This document shows positions 18,210-26,926 of a stretch of DNA of 64,000 nt, piece by piece. Location: positions 62,001 to 126,000 of the forward strand of contig NZ_LIFX01000003.1 of the NCBI RefSeq assembly GCF_001297775.1, in the 5' to 3' direction. The position numbers were made by a program, and so were the translations under genes. The DNA comes from Trabulsiella odontotermitis. Its GTDB lineage: Bacteria; Pseudomonadota; Gammaproteobacteria; Enterobacterales; Enterobacteriaceae. A model generated the notes under the pieces. It saw only the letters and a program-made list of their open reading frames with translations. It ran no database searches and was not told the origin of the DNA. How positions within the stretch are numbered: position 1 is the stretch's first letter; every line of letters begins with the position of its first letter.

Positions 18210-19334
18210 ATGAAAATTAAATCCATCAATACCAGGGTAATAACAGACGAGCTGCCAGAGAAATTTGGCATGTCACAATGGTTCTGGAATAAACGGGCAA
18301 TTTGCATCGTGGAAGTGGAAACCGATGCAGGTATTACTGGCTGGGGCGAATGTTTTGGTCCGGCACAGGCGAATGCCGCGTTGATTAACGAACTGTTTGC
18401 ACCATTACTGAAAGGCAAAAACCCGTTACAGCGTCGGGTGATATGGGAAGAAATGTATAACCGGACGCGGGAATTTGGCAGAAAAGGCATTGCCATTACC
18501 GCGCTGTCAGGCATTGATATCGCGTTGTGGGATATTTTTGGCAAAGCCACCGGCAAGCCAATTGCCGAATTGCTGGGTGCTGACCTTGAAACGCCAATTA
18601 CCGCGTACGCTTCCAGTTTTTATTACTCGCCGACGGATGATTTCCGGCAAATCGACATCGACGCCAAAAACGGGCTGGATGAAGGCTATCACCATTTCAA
18701 AATGAAAGTCGGCGCCCTGACGCTAGCGGAAGATATTAAGCGCGTGGCACGCGTGCGTGAATTGATTGGCCCTGACGCCACGCTTGCCGTGGACGCTAAC
18801 CGCGCCTACACCACCCACGAAGCGCTGAAATTCGCCCAGGCGATTGAGCAATACGACATTAGCTGGTTTGAAGAGCCCATTCTGCCAGACGACACGGCGG
18901 CCTATCACCAGCTTAAGCAGCAGTTCCCGATGAAGCTCGCGGCCGGGGAATCGGAGTTCACCCGCTTTGGTTTCCGTCGTTTCCTCGAAGCCGACTGCGT
19001 GGACATCGCCCAGCCGGATGTCGCCGCCTGCGGCGGTATCAGTGAAATCCTCAACATCGCCGCGCTTTCTACTGCTTATGGTGTGGAGTGCTATCCGCAT
19101 CAGTGGGGCTCGGGCATCTCGCTGGCAGCCACGCTGCACGTGATGGCGTCGCTTCCGGCGGCGGTACCGCGGATGGCGAAAGAGCCAGCGCGGCTGGAGC
19201 TTGATCGTGCGCCCAATATCTTCCGCGACAAGTTAACCGATCTGGATATCGGTCCGGTGATGACGGTACCGCATAAACCCGGACTGGGCATTGAGGTCGA
19301 TCCTGACATGCTTGACCATTACGCGCTGAAATAA
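18210..19334 (+). CDS. Enolase-superfamily (mandelate racemase-type) sugar-acid dehydratase
   Basis: 374 residues. The active-site set of the mandelate racemase subgroup is complete and falls at the same numbers as in the archetype: Lys164-x-Lys166 (FKMKVG), metal ligands Asp195, Glu221 and Glu247 (AVDANR, FEEP, AAGESE), and the His297/Asp270 dyad (YPHQWG, QPDVAACGG). Such enzymes usually dehydrate aldonic or aldaric acids to 2-keto-3-deoxy acids. No aldolase or kinase for that product follows in this operon, so the next step is elsewhere or in the YihT/YihV-like block. The start at 18210 has SD GAGAGGA. Confidence 0.87.
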   Translation: MKIKSINTRVITDELPEKFGMSQWFWNKRAICIVEVETDAGITGWGECFGPAQANAALINELFAPLLKGKNPLQRRVIWEEMYNRTREFGRKGIAITALSGIDIALWDIFGKATGKPIAELLGADLETPITAYASSFYYSPTDDFRQIDIDAKNGLDEGYHHFKMKVGALTLAEDIKRVARVRELIGPDATLAVDANRAYTTHEALKFAQAIEQYDISWFEEPILPDDTAAYHQLKQQFPMKLAAGESEFTRFGFRRFLEADCVDIAQPDVAACGGISEILNIAALSTAYGVECYPHQWGSGISLAATLHVMASLPAAVPRMAKEPARLELDRAPNIFRDKLTDLDIGPVMTVPHKPGLGIEVDPDMLDHYALK

Positions 19335-19347
19335 AAGGTAGAGAAAA

Positions 19348-20571
19348 ATGTTTACATCGAAATGGTTCAGAATTGGCGTCACGTTGATGGTGGGGCTGTT
19401 TGTTGCCTACCTTGATCGTTCCAACCTCTCTATCGCGCTGCCCGGCATGGAGAAAGAGCTCGGCATCGATGGCGCGGCAACAAAAAGCCTGGCACTGACC
19501 GGTTTTCTGATTGGTTACGCGCTGGCGAACTTCTTTGGCGGCTTCCTGGCGAACCGCCTGAATCCTAAAATCACCATCGTCACCATGGTGTTCCTGTGGT
19601 CGGTCGTCCAGATCATGACGGCGTGGATCACCTCGGCGGCGTTGCTGATTGCGTTTCGCATCATTCTGGGTATTGCCGAAGGCATTTACTGGCCGCAACA
19701 ATTCCGTTTCGCCAGAGCCTGGTTTAATAAAGATGAAATTACCCGTGGCACCAACCTGATCCAGTTTTACGGTCAGTTCCTGGCGTTGAGCCTGGGCTTT
19801 ATCATCCTGACGCCAATCTTCGATCACCTCGGCTGGAAATGGGTGTTCTACATTACCGGTGGCATGGGTGTCTTTATCGTGGTGCCGATGTTCCTCGCGT
19901 TCCTGAAAAACAGCCCGGACAAAGCCTCTGCACCGGATGAACCAGCGGCAGAGCCGGAACCTGCTGGCGGCAAAATCAGCTTCAGTGATCTCGGCGGCGC
20001 ACCGTTCCTGCTGCTGGTGTTCAGCTACTTTGCGAACGGCATGCTGTTCTGGGGGATCACGCTGTTTATCCCGATGGCTGTGCTGTCACTGGGTTTCAGC
20101 GGATTTTCACAGGGCGCGGCGAGCGCGTTACCCTATTTCTTAGCGATTCTGCTGGCAATCCCGGTGTCGTGGTACAGCGATAAAACGCAAAAACGCGGGC
20201 TTATCGCCGCCTGCGGACTTGGCTCGGCGGGGCTGTTTTTAATCGCGCTGCCGTTCATCGACAGCCCGTTCGGCAAACTGGCGCTGATTACGTTAGCCAT
20301 CGCCTGGTTTACCAGCTGCTACACCACCAATATCTGGTCGATCATTACTTCCAGCGTGAAAAAATCGGCGGTCGGGCCTGCGGCCGGGGTGATTAATGGC
20401 GTGGGCGCCGGTCTCGGGGGAACGACTGCCGGGTTTGTGGTGCAGTACCTGCAATCCTGGAGCGGCTCGTATGTGCCAGGTTTCACGGTACTCGGCGTTG
20501 TCGCTATTCTCGGCGGGCTCAGCGTTTACACCTACAGCCGGATTATGGCGGCGCGTCCGGTCACCGCATAA
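19348..20571 (+). CDS. MFS transporter, anion:cation symporter type
   Basis: 407 residues, 12 predicted membrane segments. The start RIGVTLMVGLFVAYLDRSNLSIALPGMEKELG is typical of the ACS family (GudP, GarP, ExuT and similar sugar-acid symporters). It follows the dehydratase gene by 14 nt and is the last gene before a strong terminator. It most likely imports the acid that the dehydratase uses. A Pro/Ala-rich cytoplasmic loop (about residues 190-210) splits the two halves. Confidence 0.85.
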   Translation: MFTSKWFRIGVTLMVGLFVAYLDRSNLSIALPGMEKELGIDGAATKSLALTGFLIGYALANFFGGFLANRLNPKITIVTMVFLWSVVQIMTAWITSAALLIAFRIILGIAEGIYWPQQFRFARAWFNKDEITRGTNLIQFYGQFLALSLGFIILTPIFDHLGWKWVFYITGGMGVFIVVPMFLAFLKNSPDKASAPDEPAAEPEPAGGKISFSDLGGAPFLLLVFSYFANGMLFWGITLFIPMAVLSLGFSGFSQGAASALPYFLAILLAIPVSWYSDKTQKRGLIAACGLGSAGLFLIALPFIDSPFGKLALITLAIAWFTSCYTTNIWSIITSSVKKSAVGPAAGVINGVGAGLGGTTAGFVVQYLQSWSGSYVPGFTVLGVVAILGGLSVYTYSRIMAARPVTA

Positions 20572-20587
20572 TCGCCGGAACACAACG

Positions 20588-20620
20588 CGGCAGCCGTGGC
20601 ATCACGGCTGCCGTTTTTTA
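20588..20620 (+). terminator. Terminator after the LacI-dehydratase-MFS operon
   Basis: Perfect 11-bp stem CGGCAGCCGTG/CACGGCTGCCG, 4-nt loop, run of six T. It separates this operon from the convergent yihW-like gene. Confidence 0.92.
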
Positions 20621-20623
20621 TCT

Positions 20624-21412
20624 TCAGGACTCATCCGGTTCAGCAACAATCACTTCGATTTTTTCCTGCTCCAGCAACTGACTGAATGCCGCTGGCGGAC
20701 GCGCATCGGTAATAAAGGCTTTTACCTTGCGCGCGTTGCCGATGGAAACAGCCGCTGAGGCCTGAAACTTAGTGTGATCGGCTACCAGCAGCGTATGACG
20801 CGCATTAGCGATCATCGTTTTCGCGATGGTGGCTTCGTTGACGTCAAATTCCAGCAACGTTCCGTCGCTCTCAATAGCACCGATGCTGGTGATCAGATAG
20901 TCGGCACGGAAATCCTCAATAAAATTCACCGCCGCCGGGCCGACAATGCCGCCGTTATGGGCGCGCAATGTGCCGCCGGGCACCATTACTTCCAGATCCG
21001 GGTTCTTATAAAGGATCTGGGCAACCCGCAGGCTGTTGGTAATGATGCGCATGTCATGCCGTGACAACAACGCTCTGGCGACTGCTTCAACAGTCGTACC
21101 GATGGTGATGAAAACAGTACAACGTTCAGGAAGACAATCGACAACCGCTTCCGCCATCGCGCGCTTCTCCTGTGTCAACGACAGCTCGCGCTGTTCGAAC
21201 GCAATATTCATTACGCTGGAAACTCGTCCAGCGCCACCGTGGTGCCGGGTAATCAGTCCCTGTTCACTGAGCTTGCGGATATCCCGACGCACAGTTTGCG
21301 TCGAAACCTCCAGCAGTTGCGCCAGATCCTCAATATTCATATAACCACGTTCAGAAATGTAATGAACGAGCTGATCGTGTCGAGGATTCCCGGTCAGTTC
21401 GGTAATACTCAT
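20624..21412 (-). CDS. yihW: YihW/CsqR-like DeoR-family regulator
   Basis: 262 residues. DeoR-type winged HTH at the N-terminus (YMNIEDLAQLLEVSTQTVRR, then RRDIRKLSEQGLITRHHGGA) and a sugar-isomerase-like sensor domain (FITIGTTVEAVARALL; ITNSLRVAQILYKNP; VPGGTLRAHNGGIVGP). The opening SITELTGNPRHDQL is nearly the same as E. coli YihW (CsqR), the sulfoquinovose-responsive regulator of sulfoglycolysis. It probably controls the divergent block downstream in response to a phosphorylated or sulfonated sugar. It lies 39 bp after the kinase gene on the same strand, as in E. coli. Confidence 0.85.
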   Translation of the reverse strand: MSITELTGNPRHDQLVHYISERGYMNIEDLAQLLEVSTQTVRRDIRKLSEQGLITRHHGGAGRVSSVMNIAFEQRELSLTQEKRAMAEAVVDCLPERCTVFITIGTTVEAVARALLSRHDMRIITNSLRVAQILYKNPDLEVMVPGGTLRAHNGGIVGPAAVNFIEDFRADYLITSIGAIESDGTLLEFDVNEATIAKTMIANARHTLLVADHTKFQASAAVSIGNARKVKAFITDARPPAAFSQLLEQEKIEVIVAEPDES

Positions 21413-21451
21413 GCGCTCTCCTGTAGTCTTCCGTAAAAGGACGTGTTTATT

Positions 21452-22348
21452 TTACCTGTAAAGTGACAAAAATGACTCTGTTTGATCACGATTAGGGATG
21501 CCCGCGCGTCCGCCGGGTTGTGTACACTTCAGTGCCGCCACTGCCGATGAGAACCGAACAGCCTGTTCCAGCGGCATTTTTTCTGCTAATGCCAGCGCCA
21601 TCGCGCCGTGAAAGACATCCCCCGCGCCGGTGGTGTCAACGACATTGACAGAAAAGGAGGGCAGATGACAGAAATGATCACCGTTCAGCCACAGTGTTCC
21701 TTCCTGGCCTTGCGTCACGCACACTGCTCCATCGGTCTGCTGTGCGGCGTGTTTCAGGCCCGGGCGCGGTTCCTTGTTTCCGCTCATGCGCGTCAGACCT
21801 GGCGTTGAGAAGACGGCGTAATCGGCCAGCGCGACCAGCGGGGTAATGTCCTGCGGTGTGACGTCGGCATCCAGCAGAGTGGGTACGCCCGCCTTGCGCG
21901 CCAGCGTAAACGCCCGCGCTGTGCCGTCATGCCAGCGCACGTCGGCCAGCACCATGTCGTAACGGGAAAAATCAATGTCCTCCAGCCAGTCTGCGTCCTG
22001 TGGGAGGTCGGGGCTCGGGTAGTTGACAATAATGCGTTCGCCATGTTGGTCAACAAAGATGGCGGACTGTGAGGAACGTGCGCCGGGAAATACCCGACAG
22101 TGGCGCGTATTCACGCCCCACTGCGCCAGCTCGTGCCGCAATGTCTGACCGCAGCTGTCATCACCCACGCGGCCGATGAAATCCACCTCCGCACCCAGTC
22201 GGGCAATAGCCACCGCCGCTGTCGCTGCCGGGCCGCCGCCTGTCTCCAGGTATTCATTCGCCTGATATTTCCCGGCGTCTGCGGGCAGGCTGGCAAGGCT
22301 GTAAATCCTGTCCTGCACGGCGATACCAACACATGCAATTCTGGTCAT
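21452..22348 (-). CDS. yihV: YihV-like sulfofructose kinase homologue (PfkB family)
   Basis: 298 residues, the length of E. coli YihV. PfkB signatures: GGGPAATAAVAIARLG near the start and DTTGAGDVFHGA with the catalytic Asp near the C-terminus. From memory of E. coli YihV structural work, Lys27, Asn109 and Arg138 hold the sulfonate; all three are here at the same numbers (AGK27, VN109Y, DVR138W). It should phosphorylate 6-deoxy-6-sulfofructose at C1 with ATP. The start at 22348 has GGAG 10 nt upstream and matches the E. coli N-terminus (MxRxACVGI). It is divergent from the reductase gene. Confidence 0.85.
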   Translation of the reverse strand: MTRIACVGIAVQDRIYSLASLPADAGKYQANEYLETGGGPAATAAVAIARLGAEVDFIGRVGDDSCGQTLRHELAQWGVNTRHCRVFPGARSSQSAIFVDQHGERIIVNYPSPDLPQDADWLEDIDFSRYDMVLADVRWHDGTARAFTLARKAGVPTLLDADVTPQDITPLVALADYAVFSTPGLTRMSGNKEPRPGLKHAAQQTDGAVCVTQGQEGTLWLNGDHFCHLPSFSVNVVDTTGAGDVFHGAMALALAEKMPLEQAVRFSSAVAALKCTQPGGRAGIPNRDQTESFLSLYR

Positions 22349-22519
22349 CTCTGTTAACTCCATTAGTTTTTTGTTTGTTAATGCTCATTTTAATGACACA
22401 AATGATCAGATTGGTGATGGATGTCATGTTTTTAACCAGAAATTACAAATATGCTCAAAAACAGACGAGAGTGATTCCTTATTTGTGACTTTTTTACCAC
22501 TCATTAGCAGGAGAGCGTT
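22349..22519. promoter_or_regulatory. Divergent promoter region of the yihV- and yihU-like genes
   Basis: AT-rich 171 bp. TCATTTTAATGA at 22385-22396 is a near-palindrome, and ATGACA (22393-22398) is repeated inversely as TGTCAT (22422-22427). A full CRP half-site TGTGA is on the plus strand near 22487-22491, but its second half is poor. These are candidate sites for the YihW-like regulator; none is strong enough to name as the operator. Confidence 0.35.
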
Positions 22520-23410
22520 ATGACAACGATCGCGTTTCTTGGGCTGGGTCAGATGGGAAGCCCCATGGCCAGTAATTTACTGGCGAAAGGCCATCAGTTG
22601 CGGGTATTCGACCTGAACCCGGACGCGGTGCGTCAGCTGGTAGATAACGGCGCAACGGCGGCACGCACGCCCGCAGAAGCGGCAAAAGGGGCGGAGTTCA
22701 TTATCACTATGCTGCCGAACGGCGACATCGTGCGCCAGGTACTGACCGGCGCTGATGGTGTTTGCGATACCGCCTCAGCACAGTCGCTGGTGATCGACAT
22801 GTCCACCATTCACCCGTTGCAAACGGACGCGCTCATTGCAGAGTTGCATGATCGTGGCATCGCCATGATGGACGCGCCGGTGGGGCGCACCTCGGATAAC
22901 GCCAAAGACGGCACCCTGCTGATCCTGGCGGGTGGTACGGCAGCGCAGGTTGAACGCGCGCGTCCGGTACTGATGTGCATGGGGTCGGAGCTGGTGGAAG
23001 CGGGCGGCCCGGGTATGGGGATCCGCGTGAAGCTGATTAACAACTATATGAGTATCGCGCTCAACGCGCTCTCTGCCGAAGCAGCGGTGTTGTGTGAATC
23101 GCTGGGGTTGTCGCTCGACGTTGCCATCAGGGTGATGAGCGGTACCGCCGCAGGGAAGGGGCATTTCACCACCACCTGGCCGGGCAAAGTGTTGAAGGGC
23201 GATCTCTCCCCGGCGTTTATGGTTGATCTGGCGCTCAAAGATTTACGCATCGCGGTGGATGTCGCGCAACAGACAGGCGCGCCGCTCGGTATGGGGAAAG
23301 TCGCCGAACTTTATTATCGTTCCGCCAGTGAAGACGGACGTGGCCGTCAGGACTGGAGCGCGCTGCTGTCGCAGGTCCGCCATCTGGCGGGGCGCACGGA
23401 CGTACAGTAA
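22520..23410 (+). CDS. yihU: YihU-like sulfolactaldehyde reductase homologue
   Basis: 296 residues, beta-hydroxyacid dehydrogenase family. The N-terminal Rossmann motif is [13 protein letters not shown], the substrate motif VIDMSTIHP. Residues reported (from memory) for sulfolactaldehyde in E. coli YihU, Arg123, Lys171, Asn174 and Ser178, all match in number and context (VGR123TS; VK171LIN174NYMS178). It should reduce 3-sulfolactaldehyde with NADH to 2,3-dihydroxypropane-1-sulfonate, the excreted end product of sulfo-EMP. Strong SD (CAGGAGAG). First gene of the plus-strand operon; the aldolase follows by 25 nt. Confidence 0.87.
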   Translation: MTTIAFLGLGQMGSPMASNLLAKGHQLRVFDLNPDAVRQLVDNGATAARTPAEAAKGAEFIITMLPNGDIVRQVLTGADGVCDTASAQSLVIDMSTIHPLQTDALIAELHDRGIAMMDAPVGRTSDNAKDGTLLILAGGTAAQVERARPVLMCMGSELVEAGGPGMGIRVKLINNYMSIALNALSAEAAVLCESLGLSLDVAIRVMSGTAAGKGHFTTTWPGKVLKGDLSPAFMVDLALKDLRIAVDVAQQTGAPLGMGKVAELYYRSASEDGRGRQDWSALLSQVRHLAGRTDVQ

Positions 23411-23435
23411 TTTTTAGTCTACAACGGGAGTAAAT

Positions 23436-24323
23436 ATGTCTAACCAGAAGAGTCCTTACAGCCTGAACGATATCGCCCGACCGGGTGGCGGTTTTGCCAT
23501 GCTGGCGGTGGATCAGCGTGAAGCCATGCGCCTGATGTTCCAGGCCGCAGGCCAGCCGACGCCGGTTGCCGACAGCGTACTGACTGAATTTAAAGTGGCG
23601 GCGACGCGTATTCTGTCGCCGTGGGCCTCAGCCGTGCTGGCGGACAAACAGTTTTGCCTTGATGAGATTGTCGCCCAGGGCGCAGTGGCTGAAACCTGCG
23701 GGCTGATCGTTGCGGCTGACCGTTTCCTGCCGGGCAACGGCATTCCAGTGGATAGCGTCGACATCGACATGGACATCGATCCGCATGCCGCGCGGGCAAT
23801 GGGTGCAAAAGCCATGAAACTACTGGTGCTGTGGCGTCAGGACGAACCGGCGGAGCAGCGCCTGGCGATGGTCGATACCTTCGTTGAGCGCTGCCGGAGC
23901 GCCGGGCTGGTCAGCATTATCGAGCCGGTGGTGCGTCCGCCACGTCGCGGCGCGGCGTTTGATCGGGAAGCGGCCATTATTGCAGCGGCGGCGGAACTGG
24001 GTGACACCGGAGCCGATCTCTATAAAGCCGAGATGCCGTTGGGCGGTAAAGGTGAGGCGAGCACTTTGCTGGCGGCCTGCCAGAAGTTGAACGATCGCAT
24101 GAAAATGCCGTGGGTCATTCTCTCGTCCGGTGTGGATGCCGACATTTTTGGTCGCGCGGTGCGTATTGCGATGCAGAGTGGCGCCTCCGGTTTCCTCGCC
24201 GGTCGTGCGGTATGGGCGTCGGTTATCGGTGCGCAGGATCCACAAACAATGCTTCGCGATGTTTCCGTGCCGCGCCTGCAGCGTCTGGCAGAAATCGTTG
24301 ATGAAGGTATGGCTCAGCGCTAA
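23436..24323 (+). CDS. yihT: YihT-like sulfofructose-1-phosphate aldolase homologue
   Basis: 295 residues, class I LacD/YihT-type aldolase. [18 protein letters not shown] and [18 protein letters not shown] closely follow E. coli YihT. The Schiff-base lysine lies in [11 protein letters not shown] (Lys197, equal to Lys193 of YihT). The sulfonate-pocket residues Ser226 and Arg253 of YihT align with Ser230 (WVILSSGVD) and Arg257 (LAGRAVW). It should split 6-deoxy-6-sulfofructose 1-phosphate into DHAP and sulfolactaldehyde. Co-transcribed with the reductase upstream and the zinc dehydrogenase 33 nt downstream. This is the core of the pathway assignment. Confidence 0.88.
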   Translation: MSNQKSPYSLNDIARPGGGFAMLAVDQREAMRLMFQAAGQPTPVADSVLTEFKVAATRILSPWASAVLADKQFCLDEIVAQGAVAETCGLIVAADRFLPGNGIPVDSVDIDMDIDPHAARAMGAKAMKLLVLWRQDEPAEQRLAMVDTFVERCRSAGLVSIIEPVVRPPRRGAAFDREAAIIAAAAELGDTGADLYKAEMPLGGKGEASTLLAACQKLNDRMKMPWVILSSGVDADIFGRAVRIAMQSGASGFLAGRAVWASVIGAQDPQTMLRDVSVPRLQRLAEIVDEGMAQR

Positions 24324-24356
24324 TCCTCGCGATGTCAGCGCTCCTGGAGAATAACC

Positions 24357-25373
24357 ATGGATAAAATTACGCAAGTGCTCTTTTCCGACATCGGGAAGGT
24401 CACGACTCAGTATATTGAACGACCGCACCAGGCGCTTAAGCCGAACGAAGTGCGCATCGCGCCTGTGTTTTATGGCATCTGCGGTTCCGATCTTCACGTC
24501 CTGAAAGGTGGTCATCCTTTCGCTAAACCGCCCGTTGTGCCGGGGCATGAAATTGCCGCCCGGGTGCTGGAAGTAGGCGACGCCGTGAGCAACGTCAGAC
24601 CAGGCGACCATGTGGTGGTTGACCCGATCATGGCCTGTATGGAATGCCGGGCCTGTAAAGCTGGGCGCTTCAACCTCTGCGAGCCGCCACAAGTTGCCGG
24701 ATTCCGCGCGCCGGGTTTTGCCCGCTCACAACATATCGTTCCGGCGCGTAACTGCCATGTTGCGCCGCCATCATTACCCCTGAAGGTGCTGGCGTTCGCC
24801 GAACCTGCCGCCTGTGCGCGCCACTGCGTTAACCGGATGCCGGACGCCGCTCGGGAAGATGTTCTGGTGATTGGCGCAGGCACCATCGGGCTGTCGATTG
24901 TGCAGGCGCTGCGCATTATGGGCGCCGGACGTATAACGGTCATTGAGCCGGATATCGCCAAACGTGCGCTGGCGCTGAAACTGGGCGCGGCGGCGGTATG
25001 GGCGCCAGGCGAGCTGGATGCCGATGCCCGCTTCACCGGTGTTATCGACGTTGTCGCGGCGCAGGCCACGCTGAATGAAGCCTGCACCCGTGTTTACGCT
25101 GGCGGCACGGTGGTGTGCATGGGTGTCCCGAGCGGCCCGCGTGAAATTCCGCTGCCGATGATGCAGCGTTTCGAGCGCGATCTACTCAACTCTGGCATGT
25201 ACATTCCGGCGGATTTCGACGCCGTCATCGAATGGCTGGCCGACGGACGTTTCGATACTCGCGAGCTGGTAACCGATCTTTTCCCGGTCAGCGAAGCCGA
25301 AAGCGCCTTTGCGCGCGCGCAGCAAAATGACTCAATAAAAGTCATGCTGCAGTTTGAAGACATTGATTTTTGA
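24357..25373 (+). CDS. Zinc-dependent MDR alcohol/polyol dehydrogenase
   Basis: 338 residues. Catalytic zinc ligand Cys42 (GICGSDLH) and His64-Glu65 (PGHE); structural zinc site Cys94, Cys97, Cys100 and Cys108; Rossmann motif GAGTIG. The family includes sorbitol, threonine and galactitol dehydrogenases. It has no counterpart in the E. coli yih cluster. Sitting straight after the aldolase gene, it could oxidise a polyol (possibly a sulfonated one) to the ketose that the kinase needs, and so replace the missing isomerase. Substrate and cofactor are inferred from place only. SD CTGGAG. Confidence 0.85.
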   Translation: MDKITQVLFSDIGKVTTQYIERPHQALKPNEVRIAPVFYGICGSDLHVLKGGHPFAKPPVVPGHEIAARVLEVGDAVSNVRPGDHVVVDPIMACMECRACKAGRFNLCEPPQVAGFRAPGFARSQHIVPARNCHVAPPSLPLKVLAFAEPAACARHCVNRMPDAAREDVLVIGAGTIGLSIVQALRIMGAGRITVIEPDIAKRALALKLGAAAVWAPGELDADARFTGVIDVVAAQATLNEACTRVYAGGTVVCMGVPSGPREIPLPMMQRFERDLLNSGMYIPADFDAVIEWLADGRFDTRELVTDLFPVSEAESAFARAQQNDSIKVMLQFEDIDF

Positions 25374-25381
25374 CCTCTGCG

Positions 25382-25402
25382 GGCACCGCCCCACGCGGTG
25401 CC
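25382..25402 (+). other. Intercistronic hairpin before the first MFS gene
   Basis: Perfect 8-bp stem GGCACCGC/GCGGTGCC with a 5-nt loop, 9 nt after the dehydrogenase stop and followed by a short T-run (about 25412-25416). It may act as an mRNA-stabilising hairpin or weak terminator that sets enzyme-to-transporter ratio. Confidence 0.5.
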
Positions 25403-25432
25403 GCCCTACAATTTTTGCAACAGGAGGCTGCG

Positions 25433-26860
25433 ATGAGTCACATCACCAGTCCAGTGTCTTACCCGGTCAGCAGACCGCAGGATGTTATTGATATCGTCAA
25501 TAAAAACAGCGCGGTAAACGCCAACATCTGGATCATTTTTATCGCCCTGGGCGGGATCCTGATTGACGCCTATCAGGCGGCAATGGTGGGGTTTGGCAAT
25601 AAATACATCGCCGCGCAGTTCGGCATTTCGCCGGGCCTTGCCGCAACGATCAACGCCTCGGTGCTGGTGGCTGCGCTTATCGGCGGGCTGCTCGCTAACC
25701 GGGTGATTAACCGCTTTGGTCAGCGTCGCGCATTTCTCATCGGCATGGCGCTCTGTACGCTGGGCGCCGCGCTGGTGGCGGTCGCGCCGAACATCTGGTG
25801 GGTGCTGGTATGCCGCGTCATTATGGGCTTTGGTCTGGGGATCGATTTCCCGCTGGCGACGAACGCCGTCGCGGAGTTGCGTGGTTCCACATCGAAGAAA
25901 ACCGGCACCTCGGTCAATCTCTGGCAGATGGCCTGGTATGTTTCCACGACAGTCGTCTATCTGGTGTTGCTGCCGCTACTGTTTGCGGGCGTGGCCGAAG
26001 AACAATTGTGGCGCTACGGTATCTTTGTCGGTGCCATCTTCGCGGTCATCTTTATGGTGCTGCGCTATGTCTTTATTGGCGAATCAGCAATGTGGGCGGC
26101 GCGTGTCGGGCGCTATGAAGAGGCGTGTGCGATCCTGCAGAAACGTTATGGCGTACAGGCTCGGGTGGTCGCAGAATCAGTCGTTGATGCGGCGCAGAAA
26201 CCGGAGGCCAAAATCCGCGGCGGTTACGGTATTCTCTTTAATAATCGCTACCGTAAACGCACCATTCTGGGCTGCGTGGTCGCCACCATGCAGGCGTGGC
26301 AGTACAACGCGGTAGGGGTTTATTTGCCATTAACGCTGGCGGGTATTCTCAGCGGCGGGCTGGCGGGCGCGCTGTCAGGATCGGCGGTAGTGAACGCATT
26401 GTGCGGGATCACCGGCGGACTTATCGGTTCGTTAATCCTTCAACGTTTTGGTACCCGTTTGCAGTCCATGTACGGTTTCGCCTTTGTCACCCTGGCATTG
26501 CTGGCGCTGGGCGCGCTGGCGACGACTAACCCGTGGCTGTCGCTCGGGCTGCTGGGAGCGATTATTTTCTTCCACTCAGCAGGGCCGGGCGGACTGGGCA
26601 TGACCATCTCCACGCTTTCTTATCCGCCGTCTATTCGCCCAACTGGCGTTGGCTTCGCACGTGCCATCATGCGTACCGGGGCGATCGCCGGGTTGATATT
26701 CTGGCCCATGCTGTGGGGAAGCCTGAATACCGATGCCTTCTACTGGCTGGCTCTGGTGCCATTCATCGGGTTCATCACCTGTGTGCTGATCAAATGGGAA
26801 CCGCTGGGCGCCAACGTCGATGCGGAAGACGCCCAGGTACTCGCTGAGCTGGAAAAATAA
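25433..26860 (+). CDS. MFS transporter, metabolite:H+ symporter/sugar-porter type
   Basis: 475 residues, 12 membrane segments. After a ~30-residue cytoplasmic start, LGGILIDAYQAAMVGFGNKYI and VCRVIMGFGLGIDFPLATNAV are typical of the SP/AAHS-like group that includes E. coli YdjE and YdjK. The start at 25433 has an optimal SD (CAGGAGG). The E. coli sulfoquinovose importers YihO and YihP belong to another family (GPH), so uptake in this block has been replaced. Likely cargo is the sulfo-substrate or the sulfonate end product. Confidence 0.8.
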   Translation: MSHITSPVSYPVSRPQDVIDIVNKNSAVNANIWIIFIALGGILIDAYQAAMVGFGNKYIAAQFGISPGLAATINASVLVAALIGGLLANRVINRFGQRRAFLIGMALCTLGAALVAVAPNIWWVLVCRVIMGFGLGIDFPLATNAVAELRGSTSKKTGTSVNLWQMAWYVSTTVVYLVLLPLLFAGVAEEQLWRYGIFVGAIFAVIFMVLRYVFIGESAMWAARVGRYEEACAILQKRYGVQARVVAESVVDAAQKPEAKIRGGYGILFNNRYRKRTILGCVVATMQAWQYNAVGVYLPLTLAGILSGGLAGALSGSAVVNALCGITGGLIGSLILQRFGTRLQSMYGFAFVTLALLALGALATTNPWLSLGLLGAIIFFHSAGPGGLGMTISTLSYPPSIRPTGVGFARAIMRTGAIAGLIFWPMLWGSLNTDAFYWLALVPFIGFITCVLIKWEPLGANVDAEDAQVLAELEK

Positions 26861-26926
26861 TAATAAGGCGCGTTGGCAGGTATCAACGCGCTTCGTCTGC
26901 TTCTCGCCGACACGGAGGAGAATACG

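Noticed and set aside
21464-21475. TGACAAAAATGA as a possible repeated operator of the YihW-like regulator
   Set aside because: It lies in the coding end of the kinase gene (codons for SFLSLYR) and its likeness to TGACACAAATGA at 22394 is probably chance.
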